A stretch of 64,000 bases of DNA from Bacteroidota bacterium (GTDB lineage Bacteria > Bacteroidota > Bacteroidia > Cytophagales > Cyclobacteriaceae), in contig JAFDYU010000012.1 in NCBI GenBank assembly GCA_018267285.1, positions 124,001 through 188,000 on the forward strand, in the 5' to 3' direction. A model generated the notes under the pieces. The model was not told where the DNA came from, made no database searches, and saw nothing but the letters and a program-made list of their open reading frames with translations. Each line of letters begins with the position of its first letter. Within the stretch, counting starts at the first letter, position 1. Both the position numbers and the translations under genes were made by a program. Below, in pieces: positions 35,713 through 45,300 of this stretch.

Positions 35713-36564
35713 TTGAACTCCTACAAAAAAGCTCTCTTAGTGATACAAGACATTGACATTGCAGACCTTAAGCGAATCACCGAACTGATTCATTCCAAAC
35801 ATGGCTACGATTTTCGAAACTATGCCATGTCTTCGTTTAAGAGGCGCATTCTGCGAATTCTGGATTTAAAAAACATGTCCATCGAATCGCTCCTTAAAAA
35901 ATTAACCGACTCCCCTGCTTTTATTAATGAGTTTCTGGATGAACTCACGGTTAATGTTACAGAAATGTTTCGCGATCCGAGCTTCTGGCGCATTATGCGC
36001 GATGAAATCATTCCCAGTATTTTACTCAACCACAAGTCGTTCAACATCTGGCACGCAGGCTGTTCTTCGGGCGAAGAAGTGCTGTCGATGACCATCCTCC
36101 TTAAAGAAATGGGCATTTTAAATGACGTTTCGATTTTCGCTACCGATCTGGATGTGAACATATTAGAGAAAGCCAAGTCCGCTACCTATTATATAAAGAA
36201 CATGGACTTGAACGAAAAAAATTATATCCGATACGAGGGCAAATGGAGCTTGCGCGATTATTACCGCGAAGACAACGGGCGTGTAACTTTTGACAAAAAC
36301 CTGTTTAACAACGTGCAGTTCCGCAAGCACGATCTGGTTACCGGTGATATCTTCAATAAGTTTGACCTTGTGCTTTGCCGCAATGTGATGATCTATTTTA
36401 ATCAAACCTTGCAAAACGAAGTATTGAAAAAATTTCATGAAGGTTTATTTAAGTACGGATACCTCTGCATCGGCTCAAAAGAATCGTTGATCTGGTGCGA
36501 TGTGGCCAACCGTTTTTTGGTGGCCAACAACGAAGAAAAAGTTTATAAAAAAATAAAAGATTAG
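35713..36564 (+). CDS. CheR-type protein-glutamate methyltransferase
   Basis: The 283-residue protein has the CheR N-terminal helices (LKRITELIHSKHGYDFRNYAMSSFKRRI), the linker NVTEMFRDPSFW, and the SAM-binding block IWHAGCSSGEEVLSM. LCRNVMIYF follows, then GYLCIGSKESL near the end. It is therefore a complete methyltransferase for Glu side chains. No ATG is available at the start. TTG at 35713 or GTG at 35740 is used. No chemoreceptor, CheA or CheW is visible, and the gene opens an operon with CheB, GAF and SpoIIE phosphatase genes, so its substrate is probably a sensor in this cluster. Confidence 0.9.
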   Translation: MNSYKKALLVIQDIDIADLKRITELIHSKHGYDFRNYAMSSFKRRILRILDLKNMSIESLLKKLTDSPAFINEFLDELTVNVTEMFRDPSFWRIMRDEIIPSILLNHKSFNIWHAGCSSGEEVLSMTILLKEMGILNDVSIFATDLDVNILEKAKSATYYIKNMDLNEKNYIRYEGKWSLRDYYREDNGRVTFDKNLFNNVQFRKHDLVTGDIFNKFDLVLCRNVMIYFNQTLQNEVLKKFHEGLFKYGYLCIGSKESLIWCDVANRFLVANNEEKVYKKIKD

Positions 36565-36566
36565 GG

Positions 36567-37169
36567 ATGGGCCCGATGAGCAGGTTCAACCTAAATAACA
36601 GTTACAAGGCCGTTGTGATTGGCGGCTCGGCAGGAAGTTTTCAGGGTATCACCAAAATACTTTCACAATTACCCAAAACTTTCCCGTTGCCCATCATCAT
36701 GTGCCTGCACCGGCTCAAGCACGTGCGCAATGGTTTCGTAGAAGCCTTGTCCATAAAAAGTGTTTTCCCGGTGACAGAGCCCTACGACAAAGAACAGATA
36801 AAAAAAGGAGGCGTTTATTTAGCACCCTCCAATTATCACATGTCGGTAGAACTTGGAAACTGTTTTGCCATGAGCACAGAAGAAATGATTAATAACTCAC
36901 GACCTGCCATAGACATTACGCTGGGCACTGCCGCCTACGTTTACCGCGACAAGCTCATTGGCATACTGCTTTCCGGGGCAAACCGCGATGGCGGCCTGGG
37001 CATGAAGCATATTAAAGACCGCGGTGGCCTCACCATTGTGCAAGAACCAACCGAGTGCATGATCGATACTATGCCCAAGGCAGCATTATCGCTGACAAAA
37101 ATTGATTATATTATGAAAGTGGATGAAATTGTGGACTTTATGAAGGAAATAGATAAACTATACAAATGA
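36567..37169 (+). CDS. CheB-type methylesterase domain protein, without receiver
   Basis: The 200-residue protein is a bare CheB catalytic domain. The nucleophile Ser is in VVIGGSAGSFQG, the His in IIMCLHRLKH, and the Asp in LLSGANRDGGLGM, so the triad is complete. There is no N-terminal receiver domain, unlike classical CheB, so its activity is not set by phosphorylation in the usual way. It starts 2 bases after cheR and overlaps the next gene by 4 bases (ATGA), indicating tight co-expression. It should remove the methyl groups added by the adjacent CheR. Confidence 0.92.
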   Translation: MGPMSRFNLNNSYKAVVIGGSAGSFQGITKILSQLPKTFPLPIIMCLHRLKHVRNGFVEALSIKSVFPVTEPYDKEQIKKGGVYLAPSNYHMSVELGNCFAMSTEEMINNSRPAIDITLGTAAYVYRDKLIGILLSGANRDGGLGMKHIKDRGGLTIVQEPTECMIDTMPKAALSLTKIDYIMKVDEIVDFMKEIDKLYK

Positions 37170-37954
37170 TTGAAAGAATACATCTCTTTTTTAAAGATCA
37201 GAACAAATTAGCACAAGCTGCAACGGTGTGCTTCTTTTTGGCCGTTTTTGCCACCGTGTATTTTATGATCCGGCTTCCTGACGACCTTATCTATAAAGGT
37301 GGCATGGTTGGCTCCGGCCGTGCAAATATGGTGTACGCCAAATTTTTTACCGTGATCGGTTTGGCTTTCGCATTTTGTTACCTCTTGATCTTCCTTTCTC
37401 ATAAAATAAAAAAGGAAACCATAGTTTATCTCGACAAGCAGGCGGGTGCTAGCGAAGGAAAAACAAACTCATCGTACGAATCGTCCAATGACTTCCTGTC
37501 GCTCAACGCCATCCGCGAAAAAATTAAAACAGGAAAAACTAACGAGCGCATTCAAAACGGGCTGAATGAATTTTGTAATCAGATAAAAGCAGGGCAAGGT
37601 GCTTTCTACCTCGTAAAGAAAAAAGCAGACAACAAGTTGCTAACACTAAGCAGTGGATTTGCTTTATTTTTAGCAGAAGGCGAAAGCAACCCCGAGTTTA
37701 ATTGGGGCGAAGGGCTGATTGGTCAAGCCGCTGCTTCGGGCAACAGCCTGTACCTTGACGAACTGCCGGAAGGCTATGCCACCCGCATTGAGAGTGGGCT
37801 GGGAAGCGCACTACCGAAATACTTGTTTATCTTTCCATTGAAAAAAGAAAATGAAGTAGTAGGTGTTATTGAGGCCGCAACATTCAGCCCGCTTTCCGAA
37901 GCAAACCGCAAGCAAGCACTCGAAGCAGGAAAAATTTTAGCAGAGATTTGTTGA
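37166..37954 (+). CDS. Membrane protein with two helices and a GAF domain
   Basis: The 262-residue protein has two membrane helices at ~15-35 and 59-81, a linker with KETIVYLDKQ, and a C-terminal GAF-like domain (residues ~120-262). The GAF part carries GQGAFYLVKKK, NWGEGLIGQAAASG and YLFIFPLKKENEVVGVIEAAT. The GAF resembles the one inside the following SpoIIE protein (EGLVGQAAAEK), so the two may have a common origin. It has no catalytic domain and probably acts as a sensor or scaffold. It overlaps cheB by 4 bases and precedes the phosphatase by 7 bases. Confidence 0.82.
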   Translation: MIERIHLFFKDQNKLAQAATVCFFLAVFATVYFMIRLPDDLIYKGGMVGSGRANMVYAKFFTVIGLAFAFCYLLIFLSHKIKKETIVYLDKQAGASEGKTNSSYESSNDFLSLNAIREKIKTGKTNERIQNGLNEFCNQIKAGQGAFYLVKKKADNKLLTLSSGFALFLAEGESNPEFNWGEGLIGQAAASGNSLYLDELPEGYATRIESGLGSALPKYLFIFPLKKENEVVGVIEAATFSPLSEANRKQALEAGKILAEIC

Positions 37955-37961
37955 TATCATT

Positions 37962-40900
37962 ATGTTCAGGAATTTAAGAGTTAGCACCAAGATCACCGCA
38001 TTAATTGTTACCCTTGCCACCGTGGGGGTCATCACATTTGCCTATTTCACCTTTCGCATCAACGTAAAAGCGGAACGCGATAAATTCAATGCCGGCATCG
38101 CCACAATTGCCGATCAGCAAGCCGAAATGGTCAATCATTATTTTGATCACATCAACACCACTTTGAAATTTATCCAAACTTCCGAACAGTTAAAATCGCT
38201 AATCGGCTCAAGCCCCGATTCCCTTCGTACAGTATTAGATCACACAAAAGAAATTTACAACTTCAACCAGGTTTACGTAACCGGAAAAAAAGGCACCATT
38301 CAGTCCTCAACCGATACGCTCAGTGTTGGCCAAAAACTTTCCGACCTAGACAACGGCTTTTTGGAACGCTCGTCATCAACCATTCAATTCAGCACCGTAC
38401 GAAAAGAAGATCAACAGTACATCCTATACGCAGCCGCTGGCGTAGCCGATAAGATACTTGCTTTTAAAATTGATTTAGGCCCGATCTATAAAAAGCTTTC
38501 ATCGGGAAATATGGGAGAAACCGGTGAAAGTTATTTGCTGCAATTAAGTCCGGTAGCAAAAAAGATGATTATAGTTAGCCCCTTACGAAACGATCCGGGG
38601 GCATTTCTAAAAATTGATGAAACGAATAATAGCGCAAACAGAGAGTATTCAAAAGGCGGTAAAAACATTTCTTATGTAGGCTCCGACTATAGAAACAAGC
38701 AGGTTCTTTCCGCTTTCCGCAAAATCAGCTTACCGGGATGGGCATTGATTGTAAAAATTGACCTGGACGAAATTAAAGGTCAGAGTGCCGATATGGCCAT
38801 GATATACCTGTTTGGCGGGCTTGCCATGATTCTTATTTCATGGGGCGCAGCTTTGTTGCTTGGGCGCACACTTCTTCAGCCGTTGAATGATATGGGGCGC
38901 ACGTTAGAGTTGGTATCTCAAGGGGTGCTGCCCGAAAATATAGCAACCGGCTCGCGCGATGAATTCGGACAAATGTCGAGTAAGGTAGATTCGTTGATAC
39001 AAACTTTAAAAAGCAGTGCAGAATTTGCCAAGAAGGTTGGGGAAGGAAAGCTCGATGCGCACTTTCAACCGGTTAGCGAAAACGATACCTTGGGCCAGGC
39101 GCTGATACACATGCGCGATGATCTTATTGAAAACGAACGCAAAGACAATGAGCGCAACTGGATTGTGCGAGGCGTGGCGGAAGCAGCCGAGATATTGCGC
39201 GCACACGATTCGCTCGATGCGTTGGGCGATGAGGTGATCAAATTCATTGCCACTAAAATTGGCGCCATTCAGGGTGTTTTTTATGACGTCAACACAGGCG
39301 ATCGCAACAACATGCTCATCGAGATACGCGCCAGCTTTGCGTACAGCCGTAAAAAATATCTGAAAAAATCGTTTCGCTTTGCCGAAGGATTGGTGGGCCA
39401 GGCCGCTGCCGAAAAAGATATAATTATCCGCACCGAAATCCCCGATGATTATTTGTCGATAACCTCCGGAATTCTAGGTGAGCAAAAACCAAATTGTATT
39501 TTAATAGCTCCACTGATTACCAACGAAGAGGTTTATGGTTTGGTAGAATTTGCCGGGATGAAAAAGTTTGATCCATCGCAGGTTAAATTTGTGCAAGAAC
39601 TGAGTGTGATACTTGCCCGCACCATTTTCAATATTAAAGTCAACGAGCGCACCCGCAAACTCCTGACCGAATCTCAGGAACTGAGCAATGAACTACAGGA
39701 AAAGCAGGAAGTATTGCGCCAAAACGCGGAAGAAATGCAGGCCACTCAAGAAGAGCTCAAGCGAAGCAATACCATGCTCGAAGAGCAAATTCAGGAAGTG
39801 AACCACACGCAAAAACGAATGCAATTGCTGCTCGAAAATGCTTCCGAAGTAATCACCATCTACGAAGAAGACGGAACCGTTCGTTACGTATCCCCTTCGG
39901 TAGAAACCATTCTTGGGTACAACCAGCGCGAACTACAAGGCAATAGCGACCTCGATAAAATTCACCTCAACAGCCTCGAAGTTGCCAAGAACCTATTCAA
40001 AAGTTTGCGCGAAAATCCGGACGAAAGGCTTACCGTTCAATTTGAATACAAAACCAAAGACGGAGATTACATTTGGCTGGAAGCAACCGGCACCAATTTC
40101 ATGAATAACCCCGCTATCCGCGGATACATCCTAAATTCGCGCGACATCACCGAACGCAGGCGTGCCGAGCAAGAACAACGGATGCGAAGTAAGATGCAGG
40201 CACTGTCTGAAAACTCACCGGATCTGATCACCCGTTTGGAGCACGATTCCATTTCGTACATCAACCCAACTATCGAAAGTTATACCGGCAAATCGCCCAA
40301 GCAGTTCCTCAATAAAAATGTAAAAGAAACCGAACTGAATACCGCCATCCTAGACCAGTGGCTGTCTATTGTGGAGCAGGTGAACGCGTCTAACACTACG
40401 GTGGCAATGGAGATGGATTTTCCTACTGATCAGGGCAAGCGCATCATGCAGGTAAATGCCATCCCAGAATACGATGAGCAAAAAAATATAGAATCGGTGT
40501 TGGTGGTATCGCACGACATTACCGAGCGAAAAGAGATCGAGTTAGAGATTCAGAACAAGAACAAAAAAATAAACGATTCCATCAACTACGCCAAGCGAAT
40601 TCAAAATGCCATCTTGCCCAACTCACGCCACATCAGTAAGGCTTTGCCCAATTCGTTTATACTGTATAAGCCCCGCGATGTGGTGAGTGGAGATTTCCCC
40701 TGGTTTGTTCAGATCAAGAACGATATTTTTATTGCTGCGGTAGACTGCACAGGCCACGGAGTGCCGGGTGCTTTGCTTTCGCTTATCGGTTACTTCTTGC
40801 TCAACGATATTGTGCGAAGCCGCAAAATTACCGAGCCCGGAAAAATATTAGACCTTCTCGATGAGGGGGTAACCCAAACTTTGCGGCAGGATCAAGACGA

Positions 40901-41321
40901 TTCGGCCACTAAAGATGGAATGGACATTGCCCTCTGCCGCATCAATACAGAATCGTGCACCGTAGAATATGCGGGCGCCCATCGCCCTTTGTGGTTTATC
41001 AAAGGCGGTGCCATGGAAGAAGTAAAGGGCAATAAATTCCCGATTGGCGGTGGTATCTATAAAAACCAGACTAACTTTACCACCACCAAACTGCAACTGG
41101 CCAAAGGCGACTCCTTCTATTTTAGCTCAGACGGCTTTCCCGATCAGTTTGGTGGCCCCGAAGTTCGTAAATTTGGCCCTAAGAAAACCCGAGAGATCAT
41201 TGAACAGATTCAGAAAAAGACTATGGGCGAAGCCGCTCATGTATTTGATACCGAGTGGGAAGCCTGGAAAGGAGAACATAAACAAACAGATGATGTACTT
41301 TTGATAGGAATTAAATTTTAA
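37962..41321 (+). CDS. Cache-HAMP-GAF-PAS-PAS-SpoIIE phosphatase (SiaA-like)
   Basis: The 1119-residue sensor starts with a membrane helix (~12-32). Next is a periplasmic Cache-type domain (~35-280), a second helix, and HAMP (~305-365). GAF (~405-565), a coiled coil (~570-635) and two PAS domains (VRYVSPSVETILGY, SYINPTIESYTG) follow. A PP2C-type SpoIIE domain (~885-1119) closes it. The metal-binding acidic residues are present in VVSGDF, AVDCTGHGVPGA and TDDVLLIGI. The usual GDFYW reads GDFPW. It should dephosphorylate a Ser/Thr phosphoprotein. The adjacent SiaC-like protein is the obvious substrate. Confidence 0.92.
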   Translation: MFRNLRVSTKITALIVTLATVGVITFAYFTFRINVKAERDKFNAGIATIADQQAEMVNHYFDHINTTLKFIQTSEQLKSLIGSSPDSLRTVLDHTKEIYNFNQVYVTGKKGTIQSSTDTLSVGQKLSDLDNGFLERSSSTIQFSTVRKEDQQYILYAAAGVADKILAFKIDLGPIYKKLSSGNMGETGESYLLQLSPVAKKMIIVSPLRNDPGAFLKIDETNNSANREYSKGGKNISYVGSDYRNKQVLSAFRKISLPGWALIVKIDLDEIKGQSADMAMIYLFGGLAMILISWGAALLLGRTLLQPLNDMGRTLELVSQGVLPENIATGSRDEFGQMSSKVDSLIQTLKSSAEFAKKVGEGKLDAHFQPVSENDTLGQALIHMRDDLIENERKDNERNWIVRGVAEAAEILRAHDSLDALGDEVIKFIATKIGAIQGVFYDVNTGDRNNMLIEIRASFAYSRKKYLKKSFRFAEGLVGQAAAEKDIIIRTEIPDDYLSITSGILGEQKPNCILIAPLITNEEVYGLVEFAGMKKFDPSQVKFVQELSVILARTIFNIKVNERTRKLLTESQELSNELQEKQEVLRQNAEEMQATQEELKRSNTMLEEQIQEVNHTQKRMQLLLENASEVITIYEEDGTVRYVSPSVETILGYNQRELQGNSDLDKIHLNSLEVAKNLFKSLRENPDERLTVQFEYKTKDGDYIWLEATGTNFMNNPAIRGYILNSRDITERRRAEQEQRMRSKMQALSENSPDLITRLEHDSISYINPTIESYTGKSPKQFLNKNVKETELNTAILDQWLSIVEQVNASNTTVAMEMDFPTDQGKRIMQVNAIPEYDEQKNIESVLVVSHDITERKEIELEIQNKNKKINDSINYAKRIQNAILPNSRHISKALPNSFILYKPRDVVSGDFPWFVQIKNDIFIAAVDCTGHGVPGALLSLIGYFLLNDIVRSRKITEPGKILDLLDEGVTQTLRQDQDDSATKDGMDIALCRINTESCTVEYAGAHRPLWFIKGGAMEEVKGNKFPIGGGIYKNQTNFTTTKLQLAKGDSFYFSSDGFPDQFGGPEVRKFGPKKTREIIEQIQKKTMGEAAHVFDTEWEAWKGEHKQTDDVLLIGIKF

Positions 41322-41354
41322 AGTATAAATTGGAACGTTAAAACCCCCATTGCA

Positions 41355-41909
41355 ATGAACTATATTTATGACCTGCACCGCACCATGATGGCCGAAAAGC
41401 TGATCTTGGTTTATGAAGGCGATTTCACGCAGGAAACAACAAAATCAATCCTCTCCATGGCCGAGCGCAACCTGGATTCATCCGGTGAGGAGTCCGGCAT
41501 CAAGCGGAAGGTATTCAATGTTATGGTTGAAGCCCTGCAAAATATTGTCAAGCACAGCAGCGAACAAGGCCTACAGGCAGGTTCGCTCATCAGCCGAAGT
41601 GCTATCTTTTTAATAAGCAAAGACGATAGCCGCTACTGCGTTATGACAGGTAACCCGATACAAAAGGATAAAGTATCAAGGCTCAAACAAAATCTTGAAG
41701 AACTCAACAGCAAAGACAAGGAAGGGCTGAAGGAGATGTACAAAGAAATAATCAAGAACACCCAAATTTCAGAGAAAGGTGGTGCCGGTCTTGGTTTTGT
41801 AGATATGGCACGTAAGTCGGGCGAAAAGCTGGAATTTATTTTCGCCAACATGGATGAAACTCACGATTTCTTCTGCCTGAAAATCAACATTTCACGCGAA
41901 AAAGAGTAA
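41355..41909 (+). CDS. SiaB-like protein kinase (DUF6272)
   Basis: The 184-residue protein has the features of the SiaB family. The GHKL-type N-box is FNVMVEALQNIVKHSSE. A loop NPIQKDKVSRLKQNLEELNSKDKEGLK follows. The Gly-rich block GGAGLGFVDMARKSG binds nucleotide. In Pseudomonas aeruginosa SiaB phosphorylates SiaC, opposing the phosphatase SiaA. The order here (phosphatase, kinase, phosphoprotein) is the same. It has no membrane segment, lies 33 bases after the phosphatase gene and precedes siaC by 26 bases. Confidence 0.87.
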   Translation: MNYIYDLHRTMMAEKLILVYEGDFTQETTKSILSMAERNLDSSGEESGIKRKVFNVMVEALQNIVKHSSEQGLQAGSLISRSAIFLISKDDSRYCVMTGNPIQKDKVSRLKQNLEELNSKDKEGLKEMYKEIIKNTQISEKGGAGLGFVDMARKSGEKLEFIFANMDETHDFFCLKINISREKE

Positions 41910-41935
41910 CAAAAAAATAATTAAAACTGAACACC

Positions 41936-42298
41936 ATGGAAATCCTCAATTTAAAAGGTACAGAAGACACACCAACCATCATTCTCGATAAGAAGAACGG
42001 CATCTTTGAAATCAGCGGACGCTCTCTGCCTGAAGATTCTGCAGAATTTTACAGACCCGTCATCGAATGGATCAACTCCTACGCTAAAGAGGCCAATGCC
42101 TCTACCGATTTTGTATTCAAGCTGGAATATTTCAATACCGCCTCATCCAAGCTCATACTCGATGTGCTCTCAGCGCTGGAAGAAATCAAAGGGATGAAAA
42201 TCTCGTGGTACTTCCATGACGATGACGAAGATATGGAAGAAGCCGGGCAGGAGTTTTCGGAACTGGTAGAAATCCCTTTTGAATTCAAAACCTATTAA
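41936..42298 (+). CDS. SiaC-like regulatory phosphoprotein (DUF1987)
   Basis: The 120-residue cytoplasmic protein is of the DUF1987/SiaC family. The signature is KLEYFNTASSKLILDVL, where T68 lies at the residue that in P. aeruginosa SiaC (Thr68) is phosphorylated by SiaB and dephosphorylated by SiaA. The acidic stretch FHDDDEDMEEAG and the SELVEIPFEF ending are also typical. In Pseudomonas, unphosphorylated SiaC activates the diguanylate cyclase SiaD. No GGDEF protein is present in this window, so the output must be different or encoded elsewhere. The TerB-ABC protein downstream is a candidate partner. Confidence 0.9.
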   Translation: MEILNLKGTEDTPTIILDKKNGIFEISGRSLPEDSAEFYRPVIEWINSYAKEANASTDFVFKLEYFNTASSKLILDVLSALEEIKGMKISWYFHDDDEDMEEAGQEFSELVEIPFEFKTY

Positions 42299-42310
42299 AA
42301 TCATTGCAGC

Positions 42311-42368
42311 AAATTCAAGATTCAAAAAGGATTGGAAGGTGCGGTATTGAATTTTGAATTTTGAATTT
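42311..42368. repeat. Inverted and tandem TTGAATT repeat between siaC and the ABC gene
   Basis: TTGAATT is repeated three times in tandem at 42347-42367, plus one T. Its complement appears at 42311-42325 (AAATTCAAGATTCAA), giving a 15-base-pair stem with one G-T pair when folded as RNA, around a 21-base loop. The structure fills most of the 78-base gap and ends eight bases before the ABC start codon. Similar AATTCAAA repeats are scattered in Bacteroidota intergenic DNA, so it may be a general repeat rather than a specific control element. Confidence 0.6.
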
Positions 42369-42376
42369 CTAAGAGA

Positions 42377-45300
42377 ATGAGTGAGGAAATACTAAAAGCG
42401 CTAACCCAGTTATTTGCCATCATCACCAAACAAGATGGCGGTGTCACCGAAAATGAGCGCCAATTTGTAATCAATTTTTTTCAACAGGAACTCGATCAAG
42501 ACACGGTTAAGGAATACGTAGCCTTGTACGATGAGTTTTCGGGTTTCGGCAAACCGGATGAGGATAAACACAAACTCACCTCTGTTAAAGATTCGGTTAA
42601 AACGCTGGGCATCTGTAAAAAAATAAATAAAACACTTGCCCAGAAGCAAAAAGTGGTGGTGCTCACCAAACTGCTCGAGCTAATCGGTTCCGATAAAAAC
42701 TTTACTCCCCAGCGAATAGAAATCATCAATACGGTTTCAACCGTATTCAATATTGGCCAAGAAGAATATAAACTTGTTGAATCGTTTATCACTTCGGAGT
42801 CTGTAGGCCAAATTAATTTTAAAGACATCCTGGTTGTTGATTCGGCCGAGGGCAAATCGTCCGAACTTCAGAAGCATCAGCATGCGCATATCGAAGGGCA
42901 GTTGATCTTTATGCGCATCAATAGCGTGGGGCTCTACTTCACCAAATACCTGGGGCATGAATCGAACGTGCTCAATGGCTTTATCATGCAGCCGAACAAG
43001 GTGTACCTTTTTTCGCACGGCAGCACAATAAAAACTCAACAAGGTGATGCGCTTTATTACAGCGACCTGGTAGCGCATTTTAACGAGGAAATCAAAACCA
43101 CCAAACTCTCGTTTAACGCCAACATCGAAGAGTTTAAGTTTCCCAATGGTGCCATTGGCTTGCGCGATGTATTAATCTCCGAAGGACCCGGCAAATTGAT
43201 TGGTATTATGGGAGCCAGCGGAGCAGGTAAAACCACCTTGCTCCTCACCCTTGCGGGGCTTGAACAGCCCTCAAAAGGTGATATCAAAATCAACGGGTTC
43301 AATATCAATACCGAAAAAGAAAAAATTGAAGGTGTAATCGGTTTTGTGTCGCAAGACGACCTGTTGATTGAAGAACTTACCGTTTATCAGAATCTGTACT
43401 ACAACGCTAAGCTGTGTTTCTCTCATTTTACAGAACAACAATTACACGAGCGTGTAATGAGTACGCTCGAAAATCTTGGCCTTGACCAACGCAAAGATTT
43501 GAAAGTGGGTAACCCACTCGAAAAAACAATCAGCGGTGGCCAACGTAAGCGCCTGAACATTGCTCTTGAATTAATCCGGGAGCCTGCTATTTTATTTTTA
43601 GATGAACCCACTTCGGGCCTCTCCTCCCGCGACTCCGAAAATGTAATTGATTTGCTTAAAGAACTATCGCTTAAAGGGAAGCTCATCTTCGTGGTTATCC
43701 ACCAGCCATCGTCCGACATCTATAAAATGTTTGACAAGATGGTCATCATGGATACAGGCGGCTATCCGGCCTATTATGGAGCCCCGGTTGAAGCCGTAAC
43801 CTATTTCAAAAAAGCAACCCATCAGGTTGACAGCAACCGCGGCCAATGCGAAACCTGCGGTAACGTAAACCCCGAGCAAATATTCAACATCATCGAATCA
43901 AAGGTTGTTGACGAATACGGGCAGCCTACGGGTAAACGCAAAGTAACGCCTCCGCAATGGCACGAGATGTACCAACAACGTTTTAACATCAACAAGATTG
44001 AGGATGTTAAAGAAACACCTCCCAGCACGCTGAGCATACCCAACAAACTGAAACAGACCGTCATCTTCACCACACGCGATTTCTTAGCCAAACTCAGCAA
44101 CAAACAATATTTGCTTATCAACTTACTGGAGGCCCCGCTTCTCGCCATCATCCTTACATTCATCATTAAATACAAAAGCGCTCCCAGCGGCACGGAATAC
44201 ATCTTTAGGTTTAACGACAATTTCCCTGCGTTTTTATTGATGTCGATCATTGTTGCTTTGTTCATGGGGCTTACCGTTAGTGCGGAAGAAATTATCAGGG
44301 ACCGCAAAATTTTAAAACGCGAATCGTTTTTGAATTTAAGCTGGAACAGCTACCTGCTCTCCAAGTTGAATATACTTTTTCTCATGTCGGCCGTACAAAC
44401 ATTAACTTTTGTTGTAGTCGGCAATTTGATTTTAGAAGTTCACGGCATCACCTGGGCCATGTGGCTGGTGCTTTTTTCTACTTCTTGTTTTGCCAATGTG
44501 TTGGGGTTGAATATTTCATCGGCCTTCAATTCGGCAGTAACCGTTTACGTAATGATACCCTTGCTGCTGATTCCGCAGATGATCTTGAGTGGACTGTTAT
44601 TTAGTTTTGATAAATTAAATGACTTGATCAGCACAAAAGGCAAAGTGCCCATCATTGCCGATTGCATGGCTTCGCGCTGGGCTTACGAAGCCATTGCCGT
44701 ATATCAATTCAGATATAATGATTACGAATCTCCTTACTATAAATACGAACGCGAAGAATCGAAAGCAGATTTTAAATCGGCTTACCTCGCAGATGAGTTG
44801 AAAAAAAGAAACCGTTATGTACTCGAAAATTTCGAGAGCAAAAACGACTCGGTGAGAAAATTGGTTACACGTAACCTCACCATTTTAAACGATAACCTTT
44901 CGAAGGAGACTTTCCGTCAAGGTTTGGAAAAAATTGATCTTTCAAAATACACGAAAGAACAAGGCCAGCAATTAGATAGTTACTTCGAAAACTATCGCCA
45001 GCACTACCAAAAAGTGTACAATCGAAATGTAGATACCATTGAAATGAAGATGGCCTATTTCGAAAAGAAGGGACTTAATATCAATGACGAAAAGAATGCT
45101 TACCATAACGAAAGCCTGTCTGATTTGGTGAAGAATGTAAACACCAAAGAACGACTTATAGAATATAAAGGGAAATTGATACAACAGATCAATCCAATTT
45201 TTCAAGCTCCGCAACAATCGGGTGTATTGGATTATCGAACCGCTTTTTTTGTACCCGAAAAGAATTTATTTGGCCTCACCGTTAGCACCTTTTTGTTCGA

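Noticed and set aside
42347-42368. Short tandem TTGAATT units as a CRISPR array
   Set aside because: The units are only seven bases with no spacers and there are no cas genes.
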